This document shows, one piece after another, positions 56,045 to 64,000 of a stretch of DNA of 64,000 bases. Within the stretch, counting starts at the first letter, position 1. Each line of letters begins with the position of its first letter. The stretch is from Faecalibacterium duncaniae (GTDB lineage Bacteria > Bacillota > Clostridia > Oscillospirales > Ruminococcaceae). The stretch spans positions 2,728,001 to 2,792,000 of the forward strand of contig NZ_CP048437.1 in NCBI RefSeq assembly GCF_010509575.1, in the 5' to 3' direction. Under the pieces are notes generated by a model. The model saw only the letters and a program-made list of their open reading frames with translations, did not search any database and was not told the origin of the DNA. Made by a program: the position numbers and the translations under genes.

Positions 56045-57001
56045 TTACTCATCGTCTGTGTTCAGCTTGAAGCCCAGGGAGTCCAGCTTTGCCATGACTT
56101 CTTCCAGGCTCTTGCGGCCGAGGTTACGGACTTTCATCATCTCGTCCTCGCTCTTGCTGACCAGATCCTCCACCGTGTTGATACCGGCGCGCTTCAGGCA
56201 GTTGAAGGAACGGACGCTCAGATCCAGCTCTTCGATGGTCATCTCCAGAGCCTTTTCCTTATCGTCGTTGGTCTTCTCCACCATGATCTCCGTACCGGCA
56301 GCCTCATCGGACAGGTTGACGAAGAGGTTCAGGTGCTCGGTCAGCACACGGGCAGCCAGAGAAACGGCTTCCTGTGCATTGATCGTGCCATCCGTCCAAA
56401 CCTCGATGGTCAGCTTGTCGTAATCGATGGCCTGTCCAACGCGGGTGCTCTCAACGTTATAATTCACCTTGAGCACGGGGGTGTAAATGCTATCGACGGG
56501 AAGAGTGTTGATATCGTTCTTCTCGACGATGGCCTGCTTGTTGCGCTCTGCAGGCACATAACCGCGGCCCTTATCGAAGGTGAGCTCCATGACGAGCTTG
56601 CCGCCCTCGCCCAGGGTTGCAATGTGCCATTCAGGGTTCAGGATCTCAATATCGTCGCCCTGCTTGATGTTGTCCGCAGTAACCTCACAAGGGCCGACTG
56701 CCTCAACACGCACTGTCTTCGGCCCGTCGGTGTACAGCTTTGCAGCAATACCCTTCAGGTTCAGGACAATTTCGGTAACGTCTTCCTTGACGCCCTCAAT
56801 GGTGGAGAACTCGTGAACCACGCCGTCGATCTTGACGCTGGTCACGGCGACACCGGGCAGAGAGGAAAGAAGCACACGACGCAGGCTGTTGCCCAGTGTG
56901 ATGCCAAAGCCACGCTCCAGAGGCTCCGCCACGAATCTGCCGTAGCGGCCGTCCGGGGACAGGCTTGCCGTTTCGATTTTGGGACGTTCAATCTCCATCA
57001 T
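56045..57001 (-). CDS. rpoA: RNA polymerase alpha subunit
   Basis: 318 residues. N-terminal dimerisation domain ([25 protein letters not shown]) and C-terminal UP-element/CAP-binding domain ([23 protein letters not shown]). The start at 57001 (ATGATG) follows GGAGGGC; an upstream frame extension is rejected. Confidence 0.97.
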   Translation of the reverse strand: MMEIERPKIETASLSPDGRYGRFVAEPLERGFGITLGNSLRRVLLSSLPGVAVTSVKIDGVVHEFSTIEGVKEDVTEIVLNLKGIAAKLYTDGPKTVRVEAVGPCEVTADNIKQGDDIEILNPEWHIATLGEGGKLVMELTFDKGRGYVPAERNKQAIVEKNDINTLPVDSIYTPVLKVNYNVESTRVGQAIDYDKLTIEVWTDGTINAQEAVSLAARVLTEHLNLFVNLSDEAAGTEIMVEKTNDDKEKALEMTIEELDLSVRSFNCLKRAGINTVEDLVSKSEDEMMKVRNLGRKSLEEVMAKLDSLGFKLNTDDE

Positions 57002-57111
57002 ATCTATGCCCTCCTTGTCAAACCGATGTTGCCATCGGCCCATTATTAAATTCTTTTAAAAAGAATGCGAAAGGTCGCCATCCAGAAGGAAGGCCTCCCC
57101 TTCTTAATGGA

Positions 57112-57714
57112 TTACTTGGAGTACAGCTCGACGATGAGGTGCTCTGCAACTTCGTAGTCGATGTCGCTGCGCTCGGGGAGCTTGGTCACAACACCCTTCA
57201 GGGTGCCGGCCTCACGGTTCAGCCAGGAAGGCAGAGCCACAACGGGAGCCTCGGGGCCAACGAGCTTTGCGAACTTAGCAGAAGAGCGGCTGGACTCACG
57301 AACTTCGATCACGTCACCGGCCTTGACCTGGTAGGAAGGAATGTTGACCTTCTTGCCATTGACGGTGAAGTGAGCGTGGCTCACCAGCTGACGAGCGTCG
57401 CGGCGGGTCTGAGCAAAGCCCAGGCGGAACACGACGTTGTCCAGACGGCACTCCATGATCTGGAGCAGGTTCTCACCGGTCTTGCCGGGGCGAGCCTCAG
57501 CACGCAGGTAAGCATTGTGGAACTGCTTCTCCAGAACGCCGTAGATAAACTTGACCTTCTGCTTCTCCTTCAGCTGAGATGCGTACTCAGACTGCTTCTT
57601 GCGGACATTGCCGTTGGAGTTGCGGGTGGTATTCTTCTTTGCATAGCCCATGACCGCAGGAGAAATGCCCAGGGCCTTGCAACGCTTTGCGATAGGCTGC
57701 GTATTCTTTGCCAT
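57112..57714 (-). CDS. rpsD: 30S ribosomal protein S4
   Basis: 200 residues. KRCKALGISP at the N-terminus and the S4 RNA-binding domain (RLDNVVFRLGFAQTRRDARQLVSHAHFTVNG). It nucleates 30S assembly. Located in the alpha operon between rpsK and rpoA. Confidence 0.97.
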   Translation of the reverse strand: MAKNTQPIAKRCKALGISPAVMGYAKKNTTRNSNGNVRKKQSEYASQLKEKQKVKFIYGVLEKQFHNAYLRAEARPGKTGENLLQIMECRLDNVVFRLGFAQTRRDARQLVSHAHFTVNGKKVNIPSYQVKAGDVIEVRESSRSSAKFAKLVGPEAPVVALPSWLNREAGTLKGVVTKLPERSDIDYEVAEHLIVELYSK

Positions 57715-57734
57715 AATTCAATTTCCTCCTTCGA

Positions 57735-58145
57735 TCAGACACGACGGCGCTTCGGGGGACGGCAGCCGTTGTGGGGGATGGGAGTCACGTCCTTGATCAG
57801 GGTGACTTCCAGGCCGGTAGCCTGCAGCGCACGGATAGCGGACTCACGGCCAGCGCCGGGGCCCTTGACGTAGACTTCAACAGTCTTCATGCCATGCTCG
57901 ATTGCAACCTTGGCTGCGGTCTCGGCAGCAGACTGGGCTGCGAACGGGGTGCTCTTACGGCTGCCACGGAAGTTCAGGGAGCCAGAGGAGCACCAGGACA
58001 CTGCATTACCCTGCAGGTCGGTGATGGTAACGACAGTATTGTTGAAGGTAGACTGGATATGAGCCTGACCAGCAGCAATGTTCTTGCGCTCTTTCCGCTT
58101 CATGCGGACATTTGCGCCCTTCTTGGCGTTATTTGCACTTGCCAT
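57735..58145 (-). CDS. rpsK: 30S ribosomal protein S11
   Basis: 136 residues. Basic N-terminus, then [31 protein letters not shown] and the C-terminal [18 protein letters not shown]. Platform protein of the small subunit. Confidence 0.97.
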   Translation of the reverse strand: MASANNAKKGANVRMKRKERKNIAAGQAHIQSTFNNTVVTITDLQGNAVSWCSSGSLNFRGSRKSTPFAAQSAAETAAKVAIEHGMKTVEVYVKGPGAGRESAIRALQATGLEVTLIKDVTPIPHNGCRPPKRRRV

Positions 58146-58159
58146 TTCTCAAATCCTCC

Positions 58160-58531
58160 TTACTTCTTCTTGTTAGCGACAGTGCGCTTGGGACCCTTGC
58201 AGGTACGTGCATTGGTCTTGGTGCGCTGGCCGCGGCAGGGCAGATTCTTGCGATGGCGGGTGCCACGGAAGGACTGGATCTCAACCAGGCGCTTGATGTC
58301 CAGAGCAACGTTGCGGCGCAGGTCGCCCTCAACGATGATGTTAGCCTGATCGATGTAGTCACGGATCTTAGCCTCTTCTTCCAGAGTCAGGTCCTTGACG
58401 CGGGTATCGGGGTTGATGCCAGTTGCTTCCAGGATCTTGTTAGCAGTGGTCTGACCGATACCGTAAACGTAGGTGAGACCCACCTGAACGCGCTTCTCGC
58501 GGGGCAGGTCAACGCCGGCAATACGTGCCAT
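58160..58531 (-). CDS. rpsM: 30S ribosomal protein S13
   Basis: 123 residues from [14 protein letters not shown] (GGAGG upstream). [17 protein letters not shown] and [22 protein letters not shown] are conserved. It contacts 23S and tRNA at the subunit interface. Confidence 0.97.
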   Translation of the reverse strand: MARIAGVDLPREKRVQVGLTYVYGIGQTTANKILEATGINPDTRVKDLTLEEEAKIRDYIDQANIIVEGDLRRNVALDIKRLVEIQSFRGTRHRKNLPCRGQRTKTNARTCKGPKRTVANKKK

Positions 58532-58612
58532 AGTAGTATCCTCCAAAATCATCCCATGTCAGTGTCGGGGTCTGCGCCGGGACTCTACGCACTTGACCCC
58601 CAGGCGCCCGAA

Positions 58613-58726
58613 TTAGCCCTGGCGCTGCTTATGCTTGGGGTTCTGGCAGATGACCATCACGCGGCCTTTGCGGCGGATGACCTTGCACTTTTCGCAGATG
58701 GGTTTCACGGAAGGCTTGACCTTCAT
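58613..58726 (-). CDS. rpmJ: 50S ribosomal protein L36
   Basis: 37 residues beginning [20 protein letters not shown]. It keeps the zinc ligands (ICEKC, then ICQNPKH), so it is the zinc-containing C+ form. Start at 58726 after AAAGGAGG. Located between infA and rpsM. Confidence 0.96.
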   Translation of the reverse strand: MKVKPSVKPICEKCKVIRRKGRVMVICQNPKHKQRQG

Positions 58727-58761
58727 GATGTTGAACCTCCTTTTGGTTGATGCCCTGGCAC

Positions 58762-59013
58762 TTATTTGGAGCGCCAGGTGATGCGGCCCTTTGACAAGTC
58801 ATAGGGCGACATTTCTACGGTAACCTTGTCCCCGGGCAGGATACGGATGAAATTGGTCCGCAGCTTGCCGGAGATGTGCGCTAAGAGGATGTGCCCGCTG
58901 GGAGTGAGCTTCCCGGTGTTCTTATCCTCGCTCAACATTTCCACCTTAAAGATGGCGTTGGGCATGGCTTCACGCACGATGCCTTCGATCTCGATAACGT
59001 CTTCTTTAGACAA
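58762..59013 (-). CDS. infA: translation initiation factor IF-1 with an internal insertion
   Basis: 83 residues against the usual 72. [25 protein letters not shown] and [34 protein letters not shown] match IF-1 closely, but about 11 residues (within [14 protein letters not shown], about 28-40) are added in a loop of the OB fold. The start is TTG at 59013, set by GAGGAGG eight bases upstream. It binds the 30S A site during initiation. Its own promoter is at 59173-59201, separating it from map. Confidence 0.94.
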   Translation of the reverse strand: MSKEDVIEIEGIVREAMPNAIFKVEMLSEDKNTGKLTPSGHILLAHISGKLRTNFIRILPGDKVTVEMSPYDLSKGRITWRSK

Positions 59014-59172
59014 GCTATTTGCCTCCTCATTGGATCTGCTCAGTTTGCCATGAATTGACGGACAGGCGGCGATAACCGCCACATACTTCTTCTCCTGCGG
59101 CACAAAATCCGCAAAGTGGGCAGAAAATCCCTGTCCACCGAGAAAGCATCTGGCTGTCACGGCCATTTATAG

Positions 59173-59201
59173 ATTATACACCTTTTGCAATGGATTTGCA
59201 A
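59173..59201 (-). promoter_or_regulatory. infA promoter
   Basis: TTGCAA, 17 bases, perfect TATAAT on the minus strand. Confidence 0.8.
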
Positions 59202-59344
59202 GTGTTTTTTCCGTATTTCCGATAAAAAATTCTCGCATTTTCAAACCGGCCGTTTCCCCGCCCCGGTTTTGCGCTTCTCCACCGGGAAGATGAAAATTTT
59301 TCACCAAAACTTGTCAGAATTGCACAAAGGACCTGCTCCGGATG

Positions 59345-59377
59345 CAAAAAGACCTCCCGTTTCCGGGAGGCCTTGGG
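59345..59377 (-). terminator. terminator after map
   Basis: AAGGCCTCCCG / CGGGAGGTCTT with a GAAA loop, then TTTTTG. Confidence 0.85.
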
Positions 59378-59396
59378 GGATGCTGTACCGGTCTGC

Positions 59397-60188
59397 TTAC
59401 TTCAGGCAAAAGGTCTCGGGATCAAAATCGGGATCATCCCAGAAGCGGGTCATGATCTCGGTGTGATCCTTCAGGATCGCGTTCGAGTGCTCGAAGTGCG
59501 CTGCCAGACCGCCGTCCTTGGTCTTGACCGTCCAGCCGTCCTTGGCCTGGGTGATCTTGCAGTCGTACTGACAGATCATAGGCTCAATGGCAATGGTCAT
59601 GCCGGGCACAAGGCGGGGGCCGCGGCCCTGATGGCCGTAGTTGGGCACCTCGGGGTCCTCGTGCAGTTCACGGCCGGTGCCGTGGCCCACAAACTCCCGG
59701 ACCACGGAGAAACCTGCGTCCTCGCAGTAGCTCTGCACCGCATAGCCGATATCACCGATGCGGTTGCCGGCCTTTGCCTGCTCGATGCCCTTGTACAGAG
59801 CTGCCTTGGTCACATCCAGCAGGCGCTGTGCTTCCAGGTCGATCTTGCCCACCGCATAGGTGCAGGCGTTGTCGCCGTTGAAGCCATCGACCTTTGCACC
59901 GGTGTCGATGCTGACGATGTCGCCCGGGCGGATGACGATATCATGCGACGGGATGCCATGGATGATGGTATCATTCAGGCTGATGCAGGCCGTTCCCGGG
60001 AAACCGTACAGTCCCTTGAAGTTGGGGGTACCGCCGTGCTTTACGATGAAATCGTAGATCAGCTTATCCAGTTCCCAGGTGGTCATGCCAGCCTCAATGT
60101 GCTGGCCGCCGTACTTCAGGGCAGCTGCGCTCAGGGCATTGGCCCTGCGCATTCCGTCCAGTTCTTTCGCATTCTTGATTTGGATCAC
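59397..60188 (-). CDS. map: methionine aminopeptidase, type I
   Basis: 263 residues. Metal ligands are visible in SIDTGAKVDGFNGDNA (two Asp), FVGHGTGRELHE (His), AIEPM (Glu) and AHFEHSNAI (Glu). It removes N-terminal Met. It follows adk by two bases and ends at a strong terminator. Confidence 0.96.
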   Translation of the reverse strand: MIQIKNAKELDGMRRANALSAAALKYGGQHIEAGMTTWELDKLIYDFIVKHGGTPNFKGLYGFPGTACISLNDTIIHGIPSHDIVIRPGDIVSIDTGAKVDGFNGDNACTYAVGKIDLEAQRLLDVTKAALYKGIEQAKAGNRIGDIGYAVQSYCEDAGFSVVREFVGHGTGRELHEDPEVPNYGHQGRGPRLVPGMTIAIEPMICQYDCKITQAKDGWTVKTKDGGLAAHFEHSNAILKDHTEIMTRFWDDPDFDPETFCLK

Positions 60189-60190
60189 GA

Positions 60191-60823
60191 TTATGCCTCC
60201 AGTGCCTTCATCACTTCAGCGGTCGTCTCCTCGATGGAGGGGCAGAAGGGGATCACGGCCAGCTTGCCGCGCTCACGGTAGAACGCCACCAGCGGCTCGG
60301 TCTGCTCGTGGTAAGCCTTCAGGCGATCCAGAACGGTAGCAGGCTGGTCGTCCTTGCGGATGACAGTCTTGCCGCCGCACAGGTCGCACACGCCCTCGAC
60401 CTTGCTCTTCTTGTTGATGATGTGGTAGCTTGCGCCGCACTTCTCGCAGACGCGGCGGCCGCTCATCCGCTCCACGATGACATCGTCCGCCACAGACAGC
60501 TCCAGCACCTTGTCAATGCGGATGCCCATGGTCTCGATGGCCTCGGCCTGAGCGATGGTGCGGGGCACGCCGTCCAGGATGAAGCCGTTGGCGCAGTCGT
60601 CCTGTGCCAGGCGTTCCTTCAGGATGCCGATGATGACCTCATCGGGCACCAGAGCGCCAGCGTCCATGAAGCTCTTTGCCTTCAGGCCCATCTCGGTGCC
60701 TTCCTTGACAGCAGCGCGCAGGATGTTGCCGGTGCTGATGGAGGGGATGTTCAGCTTTGCGCAGATGATCTCGGCCTGGGTGCCTTTGCCCGCGCCGGGT
60801 GCGCCTAACAGAATCAGATTCAT
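60191..60823 (-). CDS. adk: adenylate kinase
   Basis: 210 residues. P-loop GAPGAGKGTQ, DGVPRT and a zinc-binding LID with CEKCG and CDLCG, the Gram-positive form. It interconverts AMP, ADP and ATP. It lies after secY, but an intrinsic terminator intervenes. Confidence 0.97.
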   Translation of the reverse strand: MNLILLGAPGAGKGTQAEIICAKLNIPSISTGNILRAAVKEGTEMGLKAKSFMDAGALVPDEVIIGILKERLAQDDCANGFILDGVPRTIAQAEAIETMGIRIDKVLELSVADDVIVERMSGRRVCEKCGASYHIINKKSKVEGVCDLCGGKTVIRKDDQPATVLDRLKAYHEQTEPLVAFYRERGKLAVIPFCPSIEETTAEVMKALEA

Positions 60824-60893
60824 AGGTATTCTTCCTTTCCTCTATCAAAGGAGCCTTTTTTGATGTTTGAAGGAACTAACGCCCCTTCAAAGC

Positions 60894-60939
60894 AAAAAAG
60901 CACTGAAAAGTACGAGCATGCTCCCCTTTCCAGTGCTTT
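60894..60939 (-). terminator. terminator between secY and adk
   Basis: AAAGCACTG / CAGTGCTTT arms with a loop of about 25 bases, followed by TTTTTTG on the minus strand. Confidence 0.75.
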
Positions 60940-60964
60940 CTCACATCAGTGCTTTTGTTTTAGA

Positions 60965-62260
60965 TCAGCCAAGGAAACCCTTGTGGTTGCGCATCGTCAT
61001 AAAGCTGTCGAGGCTGCGGGTGGTATCAAGTGCCACACCAACCACGATCAGCAGGCTGGTACCGCCCAGCTGGATGCTCATACCGGTCAGGTTGCCCAGA
61101 ATGATCGGCAGTACAGCCACCGCAGCCAGGAAGATGGCACCCATGAGGGTGATCTTATTCAGGGTGCGGGTCAGGAAATCGCTGGTCGGCTTGCCGGGAC
61201 GGAAGCCGGGGATCGAGCCGTTGTTGCGGCGCAGATTGTTGGCAATCTCAACGGGGTTGTACTGGATGGCCACATAGAAGTAGTTGAAGGCCAGGATCAG
61301 CAGCAGGTAGATCACGATATAGAGCAGCGACGTGTAGTTGAAGGTATGGAAGAAAGCATACCAGAACGGATGTGCTGCCTGATCGATCTGCAGGAAGCTG
61401 CCGATGGTGCCGGGGATCGAAACCATCGCGGAAGCGAAGATGATGGGCATCACGCCGCTCATGTTCAGCTTCAGGGGCAGGTAGCTGTTCTGCCCGCCCA
61501 TCTGCTTGCGGCCCACCACACGCTTGGCATACTGGATGGTGATGCGGCGCTCAGCGTTGGTCATAACAACGATGAACACGATCACCACCAGTGCCAGAAC
61601 CAGCAGCAGGGGCAGCAGGATATAGAACCGGGTCTCGCCTGCAGCGGCGCGGGTCAGCAGACCCGTGACGGTGGTGTAGACACCGGACCAGTTGGAAACG
61701 ATCGAAGAGAAGATCAACAGAGAGATACCGTTGCCGATACCCTTGTCGTCGATCTGCTCACCACACCAGGTGATCAGCTGCGCACCTGCGGTAAAGGTGG
61801 CAATGATAACAACGGCGGTAAAGATACCGGCCGCGCCGCTGGTGTACTTCAGTGCGCCCATTTTGCGGATCACGAAGTAGTAGCCGAGGCTCATCACCAG
61901 AGCGATGACACCGCCGACATACCGGGTGATCTGCTGCATCTTCTGCTGGCCGTCGGCTTCCTTCGCCATGTTTTCCAAGGCGGGGATCGCAACGGTGAGC
62001 AGCTGCACAATGATGGAAGCGTTGATATAAGGCGTCACACCTAACGCGAAGAGTGTGCACCGGGACAGGGCACCACCGCTCATCATATCGAGATACGAGA
62101 GCATATTGCCGTTGGAGAACATCTGGTTCAGTGCAGAACCGGTGATGAACGGAACGGGGATGGCGCTGCCCAGACGATACACCACGAGGATCGCCAGCGT
62201 GAACAGGAGACGATTTTTAAGCTCGGGAATCTTCCATGCGTTACGGAATGTCTGGAACAC
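60965..62260 (-). CDS. secY: preprotein translocase subunit SecY
   Basis: 431 residues, ten spans. GSAIPVPFI, LFALGVTPYINASIIVQLL and RRITIQYAKRVVG (cytosolic loop for SecA/ribosome) are conserved. Channel of the Sec translocon. It starts one base after the rplO stop. Confidence 0.97.
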   Translation of the reverse strand: MFQTFRNAWKIPELKNRLLFTLAILVVYRLGSAIPVPFITGSALNQMFSNGNMLSYLDMMSGGALSRCTLFALGVTPYINASIIVQLLTVAIPALENMAKEADGQQKMQQITRYVGGVIALVMSLGYYFVIRKMGALKYTSGAAGIFTAVVIIATFTAGAQLITWCGEQIDDKGIGNGISLLIFSSIVSNWSGVYTTVTGLLTRAAAGETRFYILLPLLLVLALVVIVFIVVMTNAERRITIQYAKRVVGRKQMGGQNSYLPLKLNMSGVMPIIFASAMVSIPGTIGSFLQIDQAAHPFWYAFFHTFNYTSLLYIVIYLLLILAFNYFYVAIQYNPVEIANNLRRNNGSIPGFRPGKPTSDFLTRTLNKITLMGAIFLAAVAVLPIILGNLTGMSIQLGGTSLLIVVGVALDTTRSLDSFMTMRNHKGFLG

Positions 62261-62261
62261 C

Positions 62262-62702
62262 TTACATCACCTCAGCCTTTCCGCCTGCCTTCTCGATTTT
62301 CTCTTTGGCAGAAGCGGAATAGGCTGCGGCCTTGACGGTCAGAGCCTTGGTCAGCTCGCCGTTGCCCAGGACCTTAACACCGTCCAGAGTCTTCTTGACC
62401 AGACCCTTTGCCTTCAGAGCCTCGGTGTCAACGACATCGCCAGCATTGAAAGCTGCTTCCAGGTCAGCCACGTTAACAATGGCGTACTGGGTAGCAAAGA
62501 TGTTGTTAAAGCCAACCTTCGGCAGGCGGCGTGCCAGAGGCATCTGGCCGCCCTCGAAACCAGCGTGCTTCACGCCGGAACGGGCCTTCTGGCCCTTGCT
62601 GCCGAAACCGGCAGTCTTGCCATTGCCGGAGCCAATGCCGCGGCCCTTGCGGGTCACAGCCTTGTTTGCACCGGGAATAGCGTGCAGTTCATGAAGTTTC
62701 AT
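62262..62702 (-). CDS. rplO: 50S ribosomal protein L15
   Basis: 146 residues beginning MKLHELHAIPGANKAVTRKGRGIGSGNGKTAG with the Gly/Lys-rich extension, ending in the globular domain. spc operon position between rpmD and secY. Confidence 0.97.
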   Translation of the reverse strand: MKLHELHAIPGANKAVTRKGRGIGSGNGKTAGFGSKGQKARSGVKHAGFEGGQMPLARRLPKVGFNNIFATQYAIVNVADLEAAFNAGDVVDTEALKAKGLVKKTLDGVKVLGNGELTKALTVKAAAYSASAKEKIEKAGGKAEVM

Positions 62703-62722
62703 TATGCGTATACCCCCTGCTA

Positions 62723-62908
62723 TTAGGCTTCGGTGACGCTGAGCATAAAGCCGATCTTTGCGATCTTGCCCTGCGTAGCGGCATTGTCAGGCTGAACGGT
62801 AACGTCGCCCGGCTTCTTCAGGCCCAGGGCCTCAGCGGTAGCGATCTGCTTAGCGCCGCGGCCGATCAGGCTCTTCTTCAGCTCGATCTTGAGCATCTTA
62901 TCTGCCAT
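62723..62908 (-). CDS. rpmD: 50S ribosomal protein L30
   Basis: 61 residues (KMLKIELKKSLIGRGAKQIATAEALGLKK). Typical small L30, between rpsE and rplO. Confidence 0.96.
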   Translation of the reverse strand: MADKMLKIELKKSLIGRGAKQIATAEALGLKKPGDVTVQPDNAATQGKIAKIGFMLSVTEA

Positions 62909-62922
62909 GGTTTGTTACCTCC

Positions 62923-63423
62923 TTAACCCAGAATCTCACTCACGGTCTTGCCGCGCTTCTCAGCGACGGACTCCGCGCTGACCAGGCCGCACAGACCTGC
63001 GAAGGTAGCAGAAACAACGTTGATGGGGTTGTTGGAACGCATAGACTTCGCACGGACGTCCTTGATGCCAGCAGCCTCAATGACGGCACGCACAGGGCCG
63101 CCGGCGATCATGCCGGTACCGGGTGCAGCCGGCTTGAGCAGAACGGCACCTGCGCCGTACTTGCCGACGATCTCGTGGGGGATGGTGGTGCCCTTCAGGG
63201 CAACCTTGTGCATGTTCTTCTTTGCAGCAGCCTCGCCCTTGCGGATTGCCTCAGGCACTTCGCCAGACTTGCCGATGCCATAACCGATGGTGCCCTTGCC
63301 GTCGCCCACGACAACCAGAGCGGCAAACTTCATGATGCGGCCGCCCTTGACAGTCTTGGAAACGCGGTTGATGGAGACAACCTTGGTGATCATGCCGTCG
63401 TCTTCACGGTTTCTCATAGCCAT
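62923..63423 (-). CDS. rpsE: 30S ribosomal protein S5
   Basis: 166 residues. [28 protein letters not shown] and [20 protein letters not shown] are the conserved S5 dsRNA-binding blocks. Ribosomal accuracy protein. Start follows GGAGG. Confidence 0.97.
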   Translation of the reverse strand: MAMRNREDDGMITKVVSINRVSKTVKGGRIMKFAALVVVGDGKGTIGYGIGKSGEVPEAIRKGEAAAKKNMHKVALKGTTIPHEIVGKYGAGAVLLKPAAPGTGMIAGGPVRAVIEAAGIKDVRAKSMRSNNPINVVSATFAGLCGLVSAESVAEKRGKTVSEILG

Positions 63424-63442
63424 AATGTGTTTCCTCCTCTCA

Positions 63443-63802
63443 TTACAGCTTCAGGCCGCCCTCACGGGCGCCATCAGCCAGGGCCTTAACACGGCCATGA
63501 TAAACGTAGCCACCACGGTCGAACACGACCTCGGTGATGCCCTTTTCCAGAGCCTTTGCTGCGACCTTCTTGCCGATCTCAGCTGCGGCCTCGACGTTGC
63601 CGCCGAAACCATTGAAGTCCTTGTCCATAGTGGATGCAGACACCAGGGTCACGCCCTGCTCATCATCGATGATCTGAGCGTAAATGTGCTTGGCGGAGCG
63701 GAAAACATCCAGACGGGGACGTGCTGCGGTGCCGCTGATCTTGTTGCGAACGCGGCGATGACGACGAAGACGAGCTTCGTTCTTGTCGATCTGCTTAACC
63801 AT
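63443..63802 (-). CDS. rplR: 50S ribosomal protein L18
   Basis: 119 residues. [19 protein letters not shown] at the N-terminus and [25 protein letters not shown] at the C-terminus. It binds 5S rRNA. Confidence 0.97.
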   Translation of the reverse strand: MVKQIDKNEARLRRHRRVRNKISGTAARPRLDVFRSAKHIYAQIIDDEQGVTLVSASTMDKDFNGFGGNVEAAAEIGKKVAAKALEKGITEVVFDRGGYVYHGRVKALADGAREGGLKL

Positions 63803-63820
63803 TGTCTTTCACTCCTTACC

Positions 63821-64000
63821 TTATTTCTTGCCCTTGCCGGCCTTGCCTTCTTTGTGCTTGACAACCTCGCCTGCGTAGCGGATGCCCTTGCCCTTGTAGG
63901 GTTCGGGCGGCTTCTTGGCGCGGATCTCGGCGGCGTACTGGCCCACCTTCTGCTTGTCAATACCAGTGACAGAGAAGTGGTTGGGGTCCTGCCACACGAT
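63821..64000 (-). CDS. rplF: 50S ribosomal protein L6, C-terminal part
   Basis: 59 codons plus stop are in the window; the 5' part lies beyond the right edge. [20 protein letters not shown] and the [14 protein letters not shown] motif are diagnostic of L6. Frame and stop read directly from the sequence. Confidence 0.95.
   Translation of the reverse strand: MVWQDPNHFSVTGIDKQKVGQYAAEIRAKKPPEPYKGKGIRYAGEVVKHKEGKAGKGKK

Larger units (their letters stand above)
59014..59396 (-). other. map to infA intergenic region
   Basis: No supported gene. From upstream to downstream it holds the map terminator (59345-59377), the infA promoter (59173-59201) and a leader of about 150 bases. The leader contains an ATG at 59166 in frame with infA, at the predicted start of transcription. 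Confidence 0.6.

Noticed and set aside
59014..59166. separate small gene (for example a KOW-domain protein) between map and infA
   Set aside because: The open frame there is continuous with infA and shows no KOW signature; best read as leader.

Overview
The window is chromosomal DNA from a Gram-positive anaerobe of the Oscillospiraceae/Ruminococcaceae. The 16S rRNA (15269-16780, minus strand) reads to me as Faecalibacterium, but this is recognition by eye and was not searched. The anaerobe-specific nrdDG pair, GC-rich housekeeping genes, Firmicutes-type ruvCAB, rny, ecfA1A2T and recA-recX genes, and an unlinked rrn operon fit that assignment. Nearly everything is ordinary core genome. There is no phage, transposase, integrase or CRISPR array.

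Layout. 1-3.8 kb: end of a cell-surface polysaccharide operon, rfbC, ABC-2 exporter (permease plus short ATPase) and a double-domain glycosyltransferase cut by the window edge. 3.9-6.7 kb: a DacF-like D,D-carboxypeptidase and the dipicolinate synthase pair dpaA-dpaB, both sporulation-associated functions. 6.8-11.6 kb: small accessory genes (transglutaminase-like, response regulator plus a kinase lacking its ATPase domain, TraX-like, GNAT, LURP-one-like), two of them headed by a duplicated terminator-promoter block. 11.7-17.2 kb: rrn operon 16S-tRNA-Ala-tRNA-Ile-23S-5S with two promoters and recognisable processing stems. 17.4-21.4 kb: nrdD-nrdG behind a promoter with two NrdR-box-like sites, followed by a HEPN/Abi-type gene. 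21.6-28.3 kb: recQ, a glycosyltransferase, a cation/proton antiporter and a ClpE-like unfoldase. 28.3-33.8 kb: ecfA1-ecfA2-ecfT-truA-DUF5711-cvpA. 34-37.3 kb: ruvC-ruvA-ruvB-methyltransferase.

37.5-39.6 kb is the most unusual stretch: tRNA-Val is followed by a repeated module (structured element, terminator hairpin, extended -10 promoter) that separates two AT-rich genes and a GC-rich GNAT gene, like a small cassette array. 39.8-45.9 kb: rny, a LysR regulator fused to a tyrosine phosphatase and divergent from ridA, asnA, and a membrane protein. 45.9-49.8 kb: recA-recX-rimO-pgsA. 49.9-55.4 kb: lipoprotein, OmpR-type two-component pair, DUF1385, prmC. 55.7-64 kb: rplF to rplQ, the spc/alpha ribosomal region, split by internal terminators and a separate infA promoter. 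IF-1 here carries an insertion of about 11 residues.

A GC-rich imperfect palindromic repeat family sits in at least ten intergenic gaps, often inside operons. Many promoters share an extended -10 of the form TGTGGTAT. Promoter, terminator and function calls come from reading motifs by eye; nothing was searched or folded by software.
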